Source of the DNA: Leucocoprinus leucothites
Taxonomy: Eukaryota; Basidiomycota; Agaricomycetes; Agaricales; Agaricaceae
NCBI GenBank assembly: GCA_013368445.1
Contig: JAACJO010000035.1
Span: 1 to 64,000 of the forward strand
Reading direction: 5' to 3'
Length of the DNA: 64,000 nt
Position numbers and translations under genes: made by a program. The notes beneath the pieces were generated by a model. That model had not been told where the DNA came from, ran no database searches, and was given only the letters and a program-made list of their open reading frames with translations. This document shows, piece by piece, positions 12,961 to 23,906 of this stretch (the stretch's first letter is position 1; each line of letters starts with the position of its first letter).

Positions 12961-13980
12961 TCAATACTTTGTATGACCTCCTCTTGCCCTGATAACTGCC
13001 TCAATCCTTCTGGGCATGCTTTCTATCAGCCTTTGGCACCTTTCTGCTGGAATCTTATTCCACTCCTCTACTAGCCTCTCCCACAATTCAAATACTCCCT
13101 TGGGTGGTCTTTCATATGCCTTCAGCTGGTCCTTCAGGTAGGTCCAGAGGTGTTCAATGGGATTTAGGTCAGGGGATTGTGCAGGCCATGGTAGAACTTG
13201 AATGTTGTTGTCCACAAACCATTGTTGTCCCAGTTTTGAGGTGTGTTTTGGGTCATTATCCTGCTGGAATATCCTCTCCTCCTCCTCCATCTCCAACTTT
13301 TCAAAGCTTTCCACCACCCCATTGTCCAAAATCTCGCAGTATTGCACTGCATCCATATTCCCTTGAACCTCTATCAGCTTTCCTACCCCATTCCACCCCA
13401 TACACCCCCACACCATCATGTTACCACCTCCTCCATGTTTGACAGTAGGGAGAGTGGTCCTATCTGACAGTGGTTCCCCCCTCTCCTTCCAGGTATACAC
13501 CTTTCCATCTGACCCAATCCTGTTGATCTTTGTTTCATCTGTCCACAACACCCTCTTCCAGTCCTCCACTGTCCAATTCCTATGTTCATGTGCAAAGTCA
13601 AGGCATTCCTCACGATGTCACTTTTTGAGTAGAGGTCATTTGATCTTGGTTACAGAGCGAAATCCATTATCCTGAAGGGTATTTCTGACAGTTTGGGGTG
13701 TGACAGGGTCAGACAGAGTAGAGTTAATGAAAGTTGTAGCCTGGACAGCATTGTCTAGCTTTCCAGAGGTTATTTGGTGAATTATTGCTTTTTTATCACG
13801 AGGAGAAAGCTTGGAAGGATGTCCTCCCTTGTTGTTTTCCTTGTCCCCATCAACTTCTTTCTTGATCCTCCCAACAGTAGACTTTCCTAGACCAGTTTTA
13901 TGTTCAATCTGGCGCAAGAAGTAGCCATCTTTGAGAAGAGAAGTGACTTGGGAGTATTGGGTAGAGGAGATAGCTTTTAT
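12961..13980 (-). pseudogene. Tc1 transposase (DD34E), two in-frame TGA
   Basis: The product cuts and pastes the element. An HTH region (LRQIEHKTGLGKSTVGRIKK) is followed by a second DNA-binding part (HPSKLSPRDKKAII) and the catalytic core: D in WTDETKINR, D in FQQDNDPKHTS, and E in SPDLNPIEHLW, with 34 residues between the last two. The frame is continuous except for TGA at 13636 and 13618. Both fall in a Lys/Arg-rich stretch where Tc1 proteins have Arg, so CGA-to-TGA is the likely change. No clear ATG is visible before the HTH, so the N-terminal boundary is approximate. Confidence 0.88.
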
Positions 13981-14117
13981 GATGTAGTGGCAGGAAGAAA
14001 GACAGTTGTAGCCATCTCAACATGTCAACCAAGGTCACATGATCTTGTTTATTACTCCCACGCCTGCCCTGATGCTCCCCTGGCATGTTACAAGGTAGAT
14101 ACTGGGAGGCTGACAGG

Positions 14118-14327
14118 GGGTCAAAAAACTGTCCCAATGAGTAGATATTTTCGATAATTCATTATTAATTCATTGATGGACAAGGTCATGTGATCATGGG
14201 AATATATGCGCCCAATATGTCAAGGTACCTGTGTGAATATTTTCAGGATGCTAGGCCATATATCTGCCCTGGTATTAGCAAATATGTCCAAAATGCGAAA
14301 ACATTGGGACAGTTTTTTGAGCCACTG
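14118..14327. repeat. Tc1 right terminal inverted repeat (210 bp)
   Basis: Inverted copy of 12735-12944, ending ...GAGCCACTG next to the TA duplication. Confidence 0.92.
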
Positions 14328-14454
14328 TAACTATCGTTCTGTAGTCCGTTCGAGAAATAAATAGGTCCGTTTGAATCTGGGGTTGATGATCGAGAGGATA
14401 AATAAGAGGGTGTGCACTGTCCGGTAGAGGGTTTTGACGAATTAGATGTGGATG

Positions 14455-16308
14455 CTAATCGTCTGAGACAAAATCCTGGATTTCTCGATGGACAAATCCG
14501 GGTTGATCTGCATGCTCGTTGTAGACGTTTACAACTTCTTCATCGTCGGGGATGCTTTGGACGATTTCGTTAAGTTGCATGCTTTGGAAGCGTCTCTGGT
14601 TCTTCTTGTCATTATCGCGTGGTTTCCTAGGCGATACGGGTTGCTTATGTTTGGCATTCTTGGATTGGGAGTTTCGTGGGATTTTTGAAAGGCGTGCTTT
14701 ACGCTTGGGACAGTCTCGAGCAAAGTGTCCTGTTTGCTCACATTCAAAGCACGTTCCTTTTCTGAGGTTTTCCTTTTGACGGGAAGAAAGGATTGTATCG
14801 AATGCTTGTAAGATTGACTGCTTAACATTTTCTTGATGATCTTCATCGTCGTCTTCACTTTCATCAGATGATGAATCATCGTTTTGTTGGTAGCCTTGAG
14901 AAATCGCGAAGTTCTGAAGTAATGCTTCCATAGCATCGACGTCCATCGCATTCAGGTCTCTATTAGGTTGGGGCGGGATGTAGCCTTGACTCTGGTAATG
15001 ATTACGCCTTTTCGGTTTTGCCATCTTTCTTCGGGAGTATATCTGGGGGTGTCTTCGATAATAGTCTGCCTCCATTCTTTCAGTTTCTTCCGCCGCACGT
15101 GCCGCCGTGAACCATTCCTCCAAGTTGTTTCCTGGATGTTTTGAAATAGCTCAGATTGCAATGCTCGGGTCGAGACCTTCTCGGAATTGATGAATGAGTT
15201 GTTGGGTTTCTCTGACTCCGGCTCGGTTAGCCAGGATTCTGAACTCCATGATATAGGTTTCGACAGGTCTTTGCAATTGTTTAAGTGCGAGCCACTTTCT
15301 GAGGAAGCTTTCGCTTTTGTTGAAGGGTAAGAACAATTGATCCAGGGCTTGCCAAAATGCTTTGGCGGAACCGAAGGTAGGTACTCCGTTTTGCATGTGA
15401 TGGGTAAGGAAATCTCTTCGCCAGAAACTTGCTCCTTCTCCCATGTTGTAGAGTGCACAGATGATGATGTCGTGATTGGATGGGAGTTGATCACGGTTTG
15501 CCAAGAAGTAGAGCGAAAGTTGTTCTTTCCATCTTTGGTAATCCTGAGCGGTGCCGTTGAACTCTTTGGGTAGGTCGTATTTAATTCCTCTGTAGTTGTT
15601 TTGTGGGTTGTGTTGTTGTGGTTGTCCAAAGAATCCTCCTCCACCTCCTCCTCCTCCTCCTCCTCCTCCTCCACCTCCTCCTCCTCCACCTCCTCCTCCG
15701 CCTCCTCCTCCGTCTGGATTTCCAGGTGGTCCTTTCTCTTTGGAACTTTGCATTGGTTGATAGACATTGTATTCTGGGTTGTTTGCCCTATATCCAAATG
15801 TATTTGCTGCCAAGGTTTCGGATCCTCTATAGGGTTCGTTGGATTCCATTGGTGATCCTTCTCTTTGTGATCTGTAAGAGATTTTGGATTCTGATTGTGA
15901 ATGGGCGGTAATGGTGGAAGATCCTTGTGAAGGTATTTCTTGGGTTTCAATTGGTCTGGTTTGGATTGTAGGGGGTTCTGTTTGGTGGAAGTTTTCAAGT
16001 CTAGCAAAGGTTTCGTTGAGATTGGCTGTGTGTTCTTCTTCGTAGTGTCTGCTTCTTTGTCTTTGGATGGCTGGGAGTAAAGATGGTTTTGTTGGAGGGG
16101 TTGGAAGGTTGGGGAGTTGTTGTGAGAAAAGAGTGTTTTGAGACTCTCGGGGTTCGATTGGGGAGTTGTTTTGAGACTCTTGGGGTTCGGTTGGTTGTTC
16201 GGGTTCACTTTCTGGTTGGAAATGACTTCGGAATTGTTTAGAGAGGCGCGCTGCGAGGTGTGGGGGGTTTGCTCTTCTACGATTGTTGGAAGATGAGCTA
16301 TCGGACAT
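14455..16308 (-). pseudogene. gag: Gypsy-1 gag: capsid and nucleocapsid
   Basis: A Ser/Pro/Gln-rich N terminus starts MSDSSSSNNRRR. A run of about 25 glycines (repeat 15635-15713) precedes the Ty3-type capsid domain (KYDLPKEFNGTAQDYQRWKE, then LRKWLALKQLQRPVETYIME and HQFREGLDP). After a TGA at 15151 the same frame continues (EEWFTAARAAEETERMEADY) to an acidic stretch and the CCHC knuckle CFECEQTGHFARDC. The single TGA is the only interruption. Upstream (16309-16601) a different frame starting MPKNRPDSLRTNYEG has coding character and may be a uORF or a frameshifted N-terminal extension. Confidence 0.88.
15635..15713. repeat. CTC trinucleotide microsatellite within gag
   Basis: Imperfect (CTC)n/(GAG)n about 79 bp long with occasional CAC, CGC and CGT units. 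In gag frame it encodes polyglycine. The length probably varies between copies. Confidence 0.9.
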
Positions 16309-16839
16309 TCACGAACAACAATTGATGGGTGTCGTTCGAGTATTAATTCGATTATACGTTGTTGTGTATCAGGGGTGATATTAGTTCTAAAAATAGAATC
16401 GATAGAGTTTGATGAATTTGGATTTTCGTCAGATTCGTAATCTGAGTAGTTTTCTGTTTGATCGTTGATCTTGCTGATCCACGATGGTGATTCGGGTTCT
16501 TTGGATGACGTTAGTCTACTAGTCGGACTCTCGTGGTCGGACTCTTCTGATTGGCTGCCTTCGTAGTTTGTACGCAAGGAATCAGGTCGGTTCTTTGGCA
16601 TGCGCCAGGGGTGATGTATAACTCTTGGGCGTGATTCCTAATCAGAGGCTTGCCGGTTATAGATCGGTTCAGTGTTCTTCTCGGGTGTAGCGCGAAGCAA
16701 TACTAGCCCAAGGATTTCTTTGAGTGTAGTGCGAAGCAATACTAGCTTGTAAGAGATGTCGGATGGCACAGCAACTAGGCAATGAGAACCAAACACGACG
16801 GGTTTGTTGTGGGGATACTACTGGAATCGGCACAGTAGG

Positions 16840-16851
16840 AAGTTTAATCTT
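16840..16851 (-). promoter_or_regulatory. Gypsy-1 self-priming primer-binding site
   Basis: Two bases after the 5' LTR the minus strand reads AAGATTAAACTT, a perfect 12-nt complement of AAGTTTAATCTT at 17116-17105 inside the same LTR. A TATA-like TATTTAAG (17149-17142) lies about 33 nt upstream of 17116, so the RNA could begin with the complementary segment and prime itself, as shown for Tf1 and related chromoviruses. I see no tRNA-type TGG site. Confidence 0.75.
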
Positions 16852-16853
16852 AT

Positions 16854-17550
16854 TGTTATGATTTACAGTCAGAGCGCCTAGTAACGTTGCGTGTCACAAC
16901 ACGTGATTGGGTTACGTAAGACAGCGGCTAACTGGTCTTTAACCTACTTCAATTAATAAGCTTGAGTATTCTCGAAAGCCTAGTAAGAGAAGGCCAAGAA
17001 GACTTGAGGTAAGTCTAAGGTAGTGCAAGGTTCGAGACAACAACAATGATACAAGTGAATTCGAGGCAGGGCAAGTAAACACAAGTAGTCTGGGAAACAA
17101 AGGAAAGATTAAACTTGCATTTAATCTTCCAGATACAAGTCCTTAAATACTGACTAGACGAAACGATATCAAACTATGAAACTACAACTACAAGTCTGAA
17201 AATCACTATCACGATTCTGATAAATACGTATCTGTCCGCCGATGTAACAGCTATCATAGTTAGATATCTAATAGTTCAAATCCAAACACAATGTCCATGA
17301 AACCATCATTGTCTGTTAATCAATCCTGTTAGTCCATAACTATCAAACAGCGAAACCGTTCCTCCTGATCCTCCTAATAACGTCCGTCCAATTATACTCG
17401 TCCCAATCAACATCAAATCGTTCTTCTTCCACATCAAACTTTCCAACGTACTCTTCCTAATCTAGAACTGCAGTCTCGGTCCTGGTGGCTGTGTCAGCGT
17501 CTAGGATGATTAAGTCACAATGAGCGTCAATCAGGTCGACATTTATAACA
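16854..17550 (-). repeat. Gypsy-1 5' LTR
   Basis: 697 bp, matching 7136-7832 except at four sites. It contains the inferred promoter: TATA-like element 17142-17149 and predicted RNA start near 17116. Confidence 0.95.
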
Positions 17551-19861
17551 GTTCCCCCATTTGGGGAACCCTCGGGTCTTTCTCTCCAGGCTGTAATCCC
17601 AGAGCAGTATGGTGCTTGAAGAAATTAGTAACATATTTAAGCACCTCGAGCGCTTTGAAGGCAGCTTCACCAACAATAACAGTTTCTTCGGTGGCTATGT
17701 TTGATGGATCCTTGAGATCCAGAAGATATGGCTATGCAGGCCTAGATTCCTGCAGCTGTGAAGTGACATCACCAGTGACATCATTAGTATCAGATAAACC
17801 AGCAAAGAAAGTAGCCAGAGTGCCAGATGGCACAGCATTTGCTGACTCAGCAGATCCATGGATCGCATGAGCCAGCCTTGAGGTGGGTGGGGGTCCAAAT
17901 AGACAATTCACTGGCTCCCCATTTTTGAAAGCCCCATCCTCTATGTTGCCCCAAGCGTCCCCGTGAGAGTTCAAATTAAGAGGATCTGGTTTTTTAAGCT
18001 CACCTAGGAACCCCTCACCAAACAGATGGAAGGGAATCGGCAATTTAAAGCTGTCATATGTGTTCATAGACACTGTTCTTGAGATGGCTTTGGGGGTGAT
18101 GTCTGGACCTCAGCAAGCATGAGCTCATTTGGTATGCGATGAAGGGGGAGGGGGAGTCCTAAGGGAAGAGTGTGATGCTACATGTGAAAGTACAACAGAA
18201 GCAATTATGGGAGAGGAGGGGGTTGAGGCATCGGATGAATCAGAATCACTCTCACCACTTTCCTCTTCTTCAGAGCCAGCTCTGGACAAGGCAGAGGACT
18301 TGGCATCATCATGGACAGAGTGCCTAGTCAATTTGATAGAAAGTGCAGGCAATATGGAGTGGTCATGCTTGCTGGTTGAGACATGTGTTTCAGTGTTGGC
18401 AATGTTCATAGGGTCCGAAGACGGCGGTGGGGTACCCTTAAGGTCCACCCAGTGCAATGGTGTAGTCATATTGGTATAATTCATAGTCAATATAGTAGAA
18501 AACACCTTCAAAGAAATCAATGATGGTGGTAAGAGGGAAAGGAGGATGATGTCAAGTAGAGTACTAGCTAGGTAGCTAGAGTGTAACCTCAAACGAATTT
18601 GAGGGAAAGTATGGGAAATAGATGAGGATTTATGTAGCTACTGCTGAATAATGCAAAATGTGTGAGGAAACTAAATGCTATTTTATTTACTTTGTGAAAT
18701 TCTTGAACACTGTACTAGGATTTTGACTAAGTGCACAGTTTGCGATGCTTAGCTGACTTCGATAACTAAGATCTTTTATCCTGAGGCTGTCTATGTTTCT
18801 CTCTAAGGTCAACTGGACCTTGTCTATAATCACCCACTCAGTCACACACTGGTGCTGGTGCAGTCGATATGCCTTAACTACAAGCCTTCTTAGCTTGATA
18901 GCTACTTTGCTGTGACACTAGGTCAAACTCAAGACATCTTAGAATATTTCTTAGATTAACTAGTAGAAGTCTTTCCTGTTAGAGTTCTCTTAGAAGGTTG
19001 ATCACTTATTCACTCAAAAATGCCTAGTTTGTGGTCTGCACACCCTATAGCACTACGGAGGCATAGGATTCCTTGCCTATCCATGTGCTGTTGGGCTCTT
19101 TTTATATTATTTGAGAGATATGAAAATAGACAAAATATTCTAGAAAGAAATAGATATGACTTGAAATTGACTAATAGAAAATGACTGAATAGTCCTGGAT
19201 CTGGCTGGATATACTTTTACAATGTGATGCCGACCGGTAGGCCCATTTGATTACTAGGTTGTCATGTGGGTAGCAGAGTAGCTACCACATGAGTTTCTTT
19301 CATTAATCCTTTTTTAATCATGGGTAAGCATTTTGGCTGTGATATTTTCTTTAACTGAGGACCTCTGCCAAGTTGATGTGACCATTGGTTTGCCTGGCCA
19401 GTACAGTTGGATGACTGAGCAGTGCAGAAATGATGTAGCTAAGCAGCGGGGTAGCTAGGTTCTTGTCTTGTACATGTGGAAAATGCAGATTGTTGTCTGT
19501 TAACCGGTCTGTTGGTCCTTCTGATCTGGTTCTAGACCTTGGTCCTTATTTTCAGATCATTTGGATTGTTCTCGGTGCAGAGGTTTCCCTCAAGTCCTAA
19601 AGCGGTAATTCAGTAATGTGGTGTCCTGAAGTTGAGGGTTCAAATCCCCAGAACAGTTCACAACAGTGGACAGCTGTACTAGATTACCAGTCTCACCTGC
19701 CATATTGGTTGACCGTATTACTTCTTAGTAAGTAGCTTTGTAGCTACACCACTAACACACTATAGAGCTCTTAGGTATAGCATTATTCTTTTATAATACT
19801 AAGTGTGAAATTGCGAAAATATTATTATTTCTTGTTTATTTTCGGTTTTCACATCACAGCA

Positions 19862-20685
19862 TGGGATGCGCTCATGCTCATGCTTAGCACCTGGTCTGGA
19901 CCACATTACATGGGCCCATCTGAAGGACATCCTGGTCAACTCTGGCATCATGGCAGTCTTTCTATCTGTGGCCAATGCCTGTCTCACAGTTGGGTATTGG
20001 CCAACACACTTTAAGGAGTCTGTCTCAGTTATCATTCCAAAGCTGAGCAAACCTTCCTATTCTACGCCAAAGTTGTTTAGGCCCATTGTACTCCTGAACA
20101 CACTTGGCAAGCTCATTGAAAAGATGCTCAGCACTCAGCTTCAGTTTGACAGCATCAAATATGAAGTCTTCCATTCCAACTAGCTTGGCAGCATATGCCA
20201 AAGATCCACCAAGGATGCTGGGCTATACCTTACTCACCTTGTTTGCGCAGGGTGGGCAAAGGGCTTGAAGACAAGCATTATTGCTTTTGACATTGCACAG
20301 TTCTTCCCATCATTGAACCATGACATGCTCATGGCTATCCTTGCAAAGCAGGGGTTCCCACCTAATGTGAGGGACCTCTTTGCTTTGTACCTAGTCAGTA
20401 GGGAGACATGCTACCTTTGGGGTGCAGATTCCTCCAGCAACTTTGCAGCTGATGTAGGTGTAGGTCAGGGCTCTGCCCTCTCCCCAGTCCTATCAGCACT
20501 ATATCTGGCTCCAGCTATTTGACTTTTCAAACAGTGGGCCACACACCTCACATGTGACATTCTTTCCTATGTGGATGATGGCACATTCATCACCCAGGGG
20601 AAAGACTGGGCCATGAATCTCAATGTGCTGAAAGGTGCATATGGGATTATGTTCAACATCTTCAATCAGTTTGGGCTCATCATGG
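19862..20685 (+). pseudogene. LINE-4 reverse-transcriptase fragment
   Basis: Reading plus, the fragment gives APGLDHITWAHLKDIL, VSVIIPKLSKPSYSTPKLFR, PIVLLNTLGKLIEKML, IIAFDIAQFFPSLNHDML, GVGQGSALSPVLSALYLAPA and the catalytic SYVDDGTF. It is homologous to the L1 RT but clearly divergent (YVDDG not FVDDG), so it is a separate family. Stops near 20180 and 20520 break it. The 5' part is absent, and the 3' end is cut at 20685 by the Copia-2 LTR. It is the only RT here that is not L1, Gypsy or Ngaro. Confidence 0.85.
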
Positions 20686-20758
20686 TGTTAGAGATGCTCC
20701 AGACAGTCCTTAGATGATGTGATTAGATGTAGAGTTGATAATGTAGACAGACTTGATT

Positions 20759-23700
20759 TTTCTCAGGTCTCAGAGCATCTAGCAGCTATTGATTGTTCGA
20801 ACATTCATTTCTACTTCCTGTTTGGACATTATTTCTGATTCCATCTCCTGTATATTCAACAATTCTTGGAATATGAACTCTAAAATTGTATGGATTACTA
20901 ACTGGTCGAAAGAATGGTGAAACCCCCACTGTTCTGAGACTTTAATTACCTATAGGAGAACCAAGGACTGAAAAGACTGGTGAGTATTCAGAGTGGCTAC
21001 TTGAGCTACTAAATGCTCTTTCTTTGATAAATGTATTCACAAGATTGCATCAGCTAACAAACAACCCTGGGATCTCATGGAATGGGTCAAACAACAAAAA
21101 CTCCCTGCCATTGAGGGCATTCGATATCAAGGTCACCCTTGTAATGATCTTCTGGACCTGTGGAATGTACTTCACTCATCATATAATTCTGTGTCAGGTT
21201 GACTGGTAAACCCTCATATTCTGAATGAAATGAAATCCTTCCCTCCCTGCTCCTGGGCTGACTTCTCCATTCTGGAACTCACTGAATCCCTCTCATCCTG
21301 CGCTAACTCCTCAGCACCTGGACCTGATCATATCTCTTGGAAACACCTAAAGTCTATCATCGCTTACAACAACTGCCTCAAGAACTTCATTCTCATTGCC
21401 AATGTATGCATACATCTCTCTCACTGGCTGAGTCACTTCAAAGACTCAGTCTCTATCATCATTCCCAAGCCGAATAAAACAGCCTATGATACCCCTAAAG
21501 TGTTTTGTCCTATTGTCCTACTAAACACTTTAGGAAAATTAATTGAAAAAATGATTGCACGCTGCATGCAATTTGAAGTGGTATCATCAGGAGCCCTCCA
21601 TCCAAATCAAATGGGTGGGGTTATCTAACGCTCCACTGAGGATGCAGGTGTTTTCCTCACTCACATTATCTGGGCCAGATGGGCTAAAGGTATGATCACT
21701 AGTGTTTGCACTTTTGACATCGCCCAATTCTTCCTGTCCCTTAACCATGATATCCTTACTGACATCTTACAATGCCAGGGGTTTGCCCCAGAACTTGTAA
21801 AATTTTTCTCTCACTACCTTATAGGTCATTCTATCCAATTCATGTGGAATACATTTCTATCTGATGCCCATGATGTGGATGTTGGTGTAGGGCAAGGTTC
21901 AGCTCTCTTACCCATCTTTTCAGCACTCTACTTGGTGCCTCTCATGTTCATGTTTGATCAACGTGCTTGCCTACAATCTATCCCTTCTCCCCTCTTATCT
22001 TTTGTTGATGATGGGCTTTGTATATCTCAAGCGAAGAACTACACTGACACTATTTCTTCCCTCAAATCAGCATATTCCATTATTAACTCCATATGCACCA
22101 ACCTTGGATTAGTCATTGAACATGACAAATCTGAGGTCTTCTATTTCTCTTGCTGTCATAATGATTCCAATCCCCCACTTGACTTATCCAACATTGGTGG
22201 CCCCCTCCTCCATCCAAAACCCTTCTGGAGATACCTTGGTTTCTACTTCAACTGTTGACTCTCATTTCAAGAGCACATTCGATATTACTCCACCAAAGCA
22301 TTATCCACAGTGAAAGTTATGGGTATGCTAGGCAACTCAACCCATGGTCTCCTCCCTCTTCAAAAATGACTTCTTTATAGGTCATGCATCGTCCCTGTGG
22401 CCACATATGGCTTCCGTCTATGGTATTTTGAAGGTGCTCATAACAAGACACTTCTCAAGTCCTTAAACTCTATACAAAGGCACGTGGCTCCTTGGATCAC
22501 TGGCATCTTCTACACTTCTCCATCTGGTGGCACTGAAAGTATTACTGGACTCATTCCTATCCATCTTCATCTTCGTAAATTAGCTATTCATTCTTCATAC
22601 TGAGTTTCTACTTTGCCCTCTAACCATGCATTATGTTCTCTTTTGTCTGATCATTTCTCTCTCAATTCTTCCCCCCATCCTCAATCACTTTGCCTTCTCA
22701 CTCTGGCCAAAAAAGCTAAAGTCAAAGGGCCTATGATTGATGTAGATAGATCTCTTTCTCATCTCTCTGATTTCTTCTCTCCTTTTGCTCTTGAATCCAA
22801 GCCTGGATCTTGCCTCATGGATATTTTCTCTGATTCCATCCATTTTCACCCTTGTAATCATTTGGATAAACACAAAATGTACAAACATGTACCATCTCTC
22901 GATTCTGATTTTTCTTCTTCCTCTTCTAACCATAATTGTATATCAGTTGTCACTGATGCTTCTGTCCCACTTGTAGGTTCCCTTCAGGCAGTCTTGGCGG
23001 CACATTTATATCACAGCAGATGACAAGTGTCCCATGCAAAACAGGCAAGTGGCCAGGTGTCTTCCACAGATGCTGAACTCCATTCTATTCACATTGGCAT
23101 CACCAAAGCCATCTCCCTCCAATGTGATAAAATCATCCTCATCACCAACTATCTTGCAGCAGCTAGGCTGGTGGTCGACCCTTCCATTCACTTGAGTCAA
23201 TTGCTCTCTATCCAAGTTTGCCAACTCCTATCCAACTGGCTCACAGCTAAACCTTCCTGTTCCATTGACTTCTGGGATGTCCCTTCTAAGTGGCATTGGA
23301 AAGCCCCACCTCAAAGTCCACAATGACATCACCTCTACATGCATCCATGCCCCTCCCAGCACAGGTACCACTCTCAACTTCTTGTGACACAAAGCCACCA
23401 ATGACTGCCAGAAATCATGGGAGTCTACATTCTGGAAGAAGTACTGAGGCAATGGTTTCCTTCTCTCTAAGAAAAATTGCAAGTTCCTTATCCCCACATA
23501 CATCAAGGGAGGCACCTGGCTTCCTCTAGCCAACAAGTCACCATCATTATGTGCATGCATAACTCAAGCCATACTAAACCATGCTCCAATTGGAGCTTTT
23601 TGCAAGAGGTTTTTCCCCCTTGAGCCCAAGTCCTGTTGTTGTGGCCATCCTTTGGAAACACGACATCATATCCTGTACTATTGTCCACTCTATCCTGTCC

Positions 23701-23906
23701 ATACTCAGTGGGTACAATGCGCCTTCCCTCAATATGAGTTCTTTGTTGAGTTCTTGAAAAAGAACCCAGCTGCTTTTGCCTTTACTAACCATGACACATG
23801 TCTACTGTTGCTTCAAGCCCCTGTGCCTGCCAAACCAAATGAAGGTGAACTATACTCTTTCATTTCCTCTCTTTTCTTTTCTCTGGATTCTGATATCTGT
23901 GTATAA
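20759..23906 (+). pseudogene. L1-B ORF2 (partial)
   Basis: Begins after the endonuclease. RT is at about 21230-22340 (APGPDHISWKHLKSI; FDIAQFFLSLNHDI; GQGSAL; FVDDGLCIS at about 22000). RNase H starts near 22940 (VVTDASVPLVGSLQAV; TDAELHSI). The C-terminal Cys/His region is CCCGHPLETRHHILYYCPLY at about 23635, ending DSDICV at 23906. Several stops sit where other copies have Arg or Gln (near 21627, 22256, 22368 and 23022), most readable as CGA-to-TGA or CAA-to-TAA. Confidence 0.85.

Larger units (their letters stand above)
12735..14327 (-). mobile_element. Tc1/mariner transposon inserted in Gypsy-1 pol
   Basis: 1593 bp flanked by TA (12733-12734 and 14328-14329) with 210-bp terminal inverted repeats beginning CAGTGGCTCAAAAAACTG. 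It encodes one transposase. The TIRs are nearly identical between the two ends, suggesting recent activity. The MITE at 41271-41536 carries the same outer TIR. Confidence 0.95.
9291..14539 (-). pseudogene. pol: Gypsy-1 pol: protease, RT, RNase H, integrase, chromodomain
   Basis: This is one frame, -1 relative to gag and overlapping its end by about 85 nt, interrupted by Tc1 at the TA 12733-12734; removing Tc1 with one TA keeps the frame open. Domains in order: aspartic protease (LALLDSGAGTDLID), RT (KKNGSLRPCQDYRYLN; catalytic YMDD in VIVYMDDVLIHAK), RNase H (FEIQTDTSNHASG, ADALSHRPD), integrase (HHCC finger ending CPICQQHK; Asp in MDLITDLP and SDRDPRF; Glu in TTECFNQE) and chromodomain (EVEDIVRHRKTRHGKIEYLI, then HWKGYPNSEWTW). 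In-frame stops: TGA at 11943 and 10071, TAA at 9906. The TGAs sit where CGA (Arg) is expected. Chromodomain integrases of this lineage target heterochromatin. Confidence 0.93.
7136..17550 (-). mobile_element. Gypsy-1: chromodomain Ty3/Gypsy LTR retrotransposon, young copy
   Basis: Complete element with two 697-bp LTRs (7136-7832 and 16854-17550) and a 5-bp TSD, GTTCC (7131-7135 and 17551-17555), inside L1-A ORF1. L1-E shows the empty site near 61036. Order on the minus strand: 5' LTR, self-priming PBS, gag, pol (PR-RT-RNase H-IN-chromodomain) in the -1 frame, ORF3, polypurine tract, 3' LTR. By eye the LTRs differ at only four sites, so insertion was recent. A Tc1 element sits in pol, and a few in-frame stops break gag and pol. 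Confidence 0.95.
5327..18469 (-). pseudogene. L1-A ORF1: zinc-knuckle RNA-binding protein (split by Gypsy-1)
   Basis: The pieces are 18469-17556 and 7135-5327. The start is MTTPLHWVDLKGTP. The N-terminal half is Ser/Pro-rich and low complexity (ESGESDSDSSDASTPSS). The conserved core contains THHQVLIPFEGNII, SFLKIIGVPYWV and VVWFDIWDSQNGTKAK. The C terminus carries CCHC-type knuckles and a CPHLENFKCLNCKGDHH...CPFWRNRF module. Such ORF1 proteins bind element RNA in the RNP. The frame is broken by Gypsy-1 and by several stops and frameshifts. The stop (TAA) is followed by AT and the ORF2 ATG. Confidence 0.8.
532..18548 (-). mobile_element. L1-A: full-length non-LTR retrotransposon, with nested insertions
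   Basis: The element is flanked by a perfect 14-bp TSD, ATGTCAAGTAGAGT (518-531 and 18549-18562). Its 3' end is A-rich (TTTTTATTTTTAAATCA on the plus strand at 532) and its 5' end is CATCCTCCTTTCC. Subtracting the solo LTR (4523-5161), Gypsy-1 (7136-17550) and their 5-bp TSDs leaves about 6953 bp. This matches L1-C (about 6948 bp), so the copy was full length. It carries two ORFs, ORF1 (zinc-knuckle) and ORF2 (endonuclease, RT, RNase H). Both are broken by frameshifts and stops. Confidence 0.9.
485..19757 (-). mobile_element. Inferred LTR of Gypsy-2, split by L1-A (pieces 485-531 and 18563-19757)
   Basis: The two pieces join at the L1-A target site. Together (about 1242 bp) they start TGTACTG and end CTAACA on the plus strand, giving TG...CA termini. 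Minus-strand reading gives a TATA-like ATATAAAAAG near 19110 and a primer-site-like sequence right after the LTR end. The second LTR lies outside the window, so the ends are inferred. The right piece (18563-19757) has no ORF and carries several GTAGCTA motifs (near 18570, 18630, 19283, 19434, 19455 and 19738). The stretch 19758-19861 holds nothing I recognise. Confidence 0.4.

Noticed and set aside
15601..15911. Plus-strand Ser- and Leu-rich ORFs
   Set aside because: They are the antisense reading of the GAG/CTC microsatellite in gag and have no other support.
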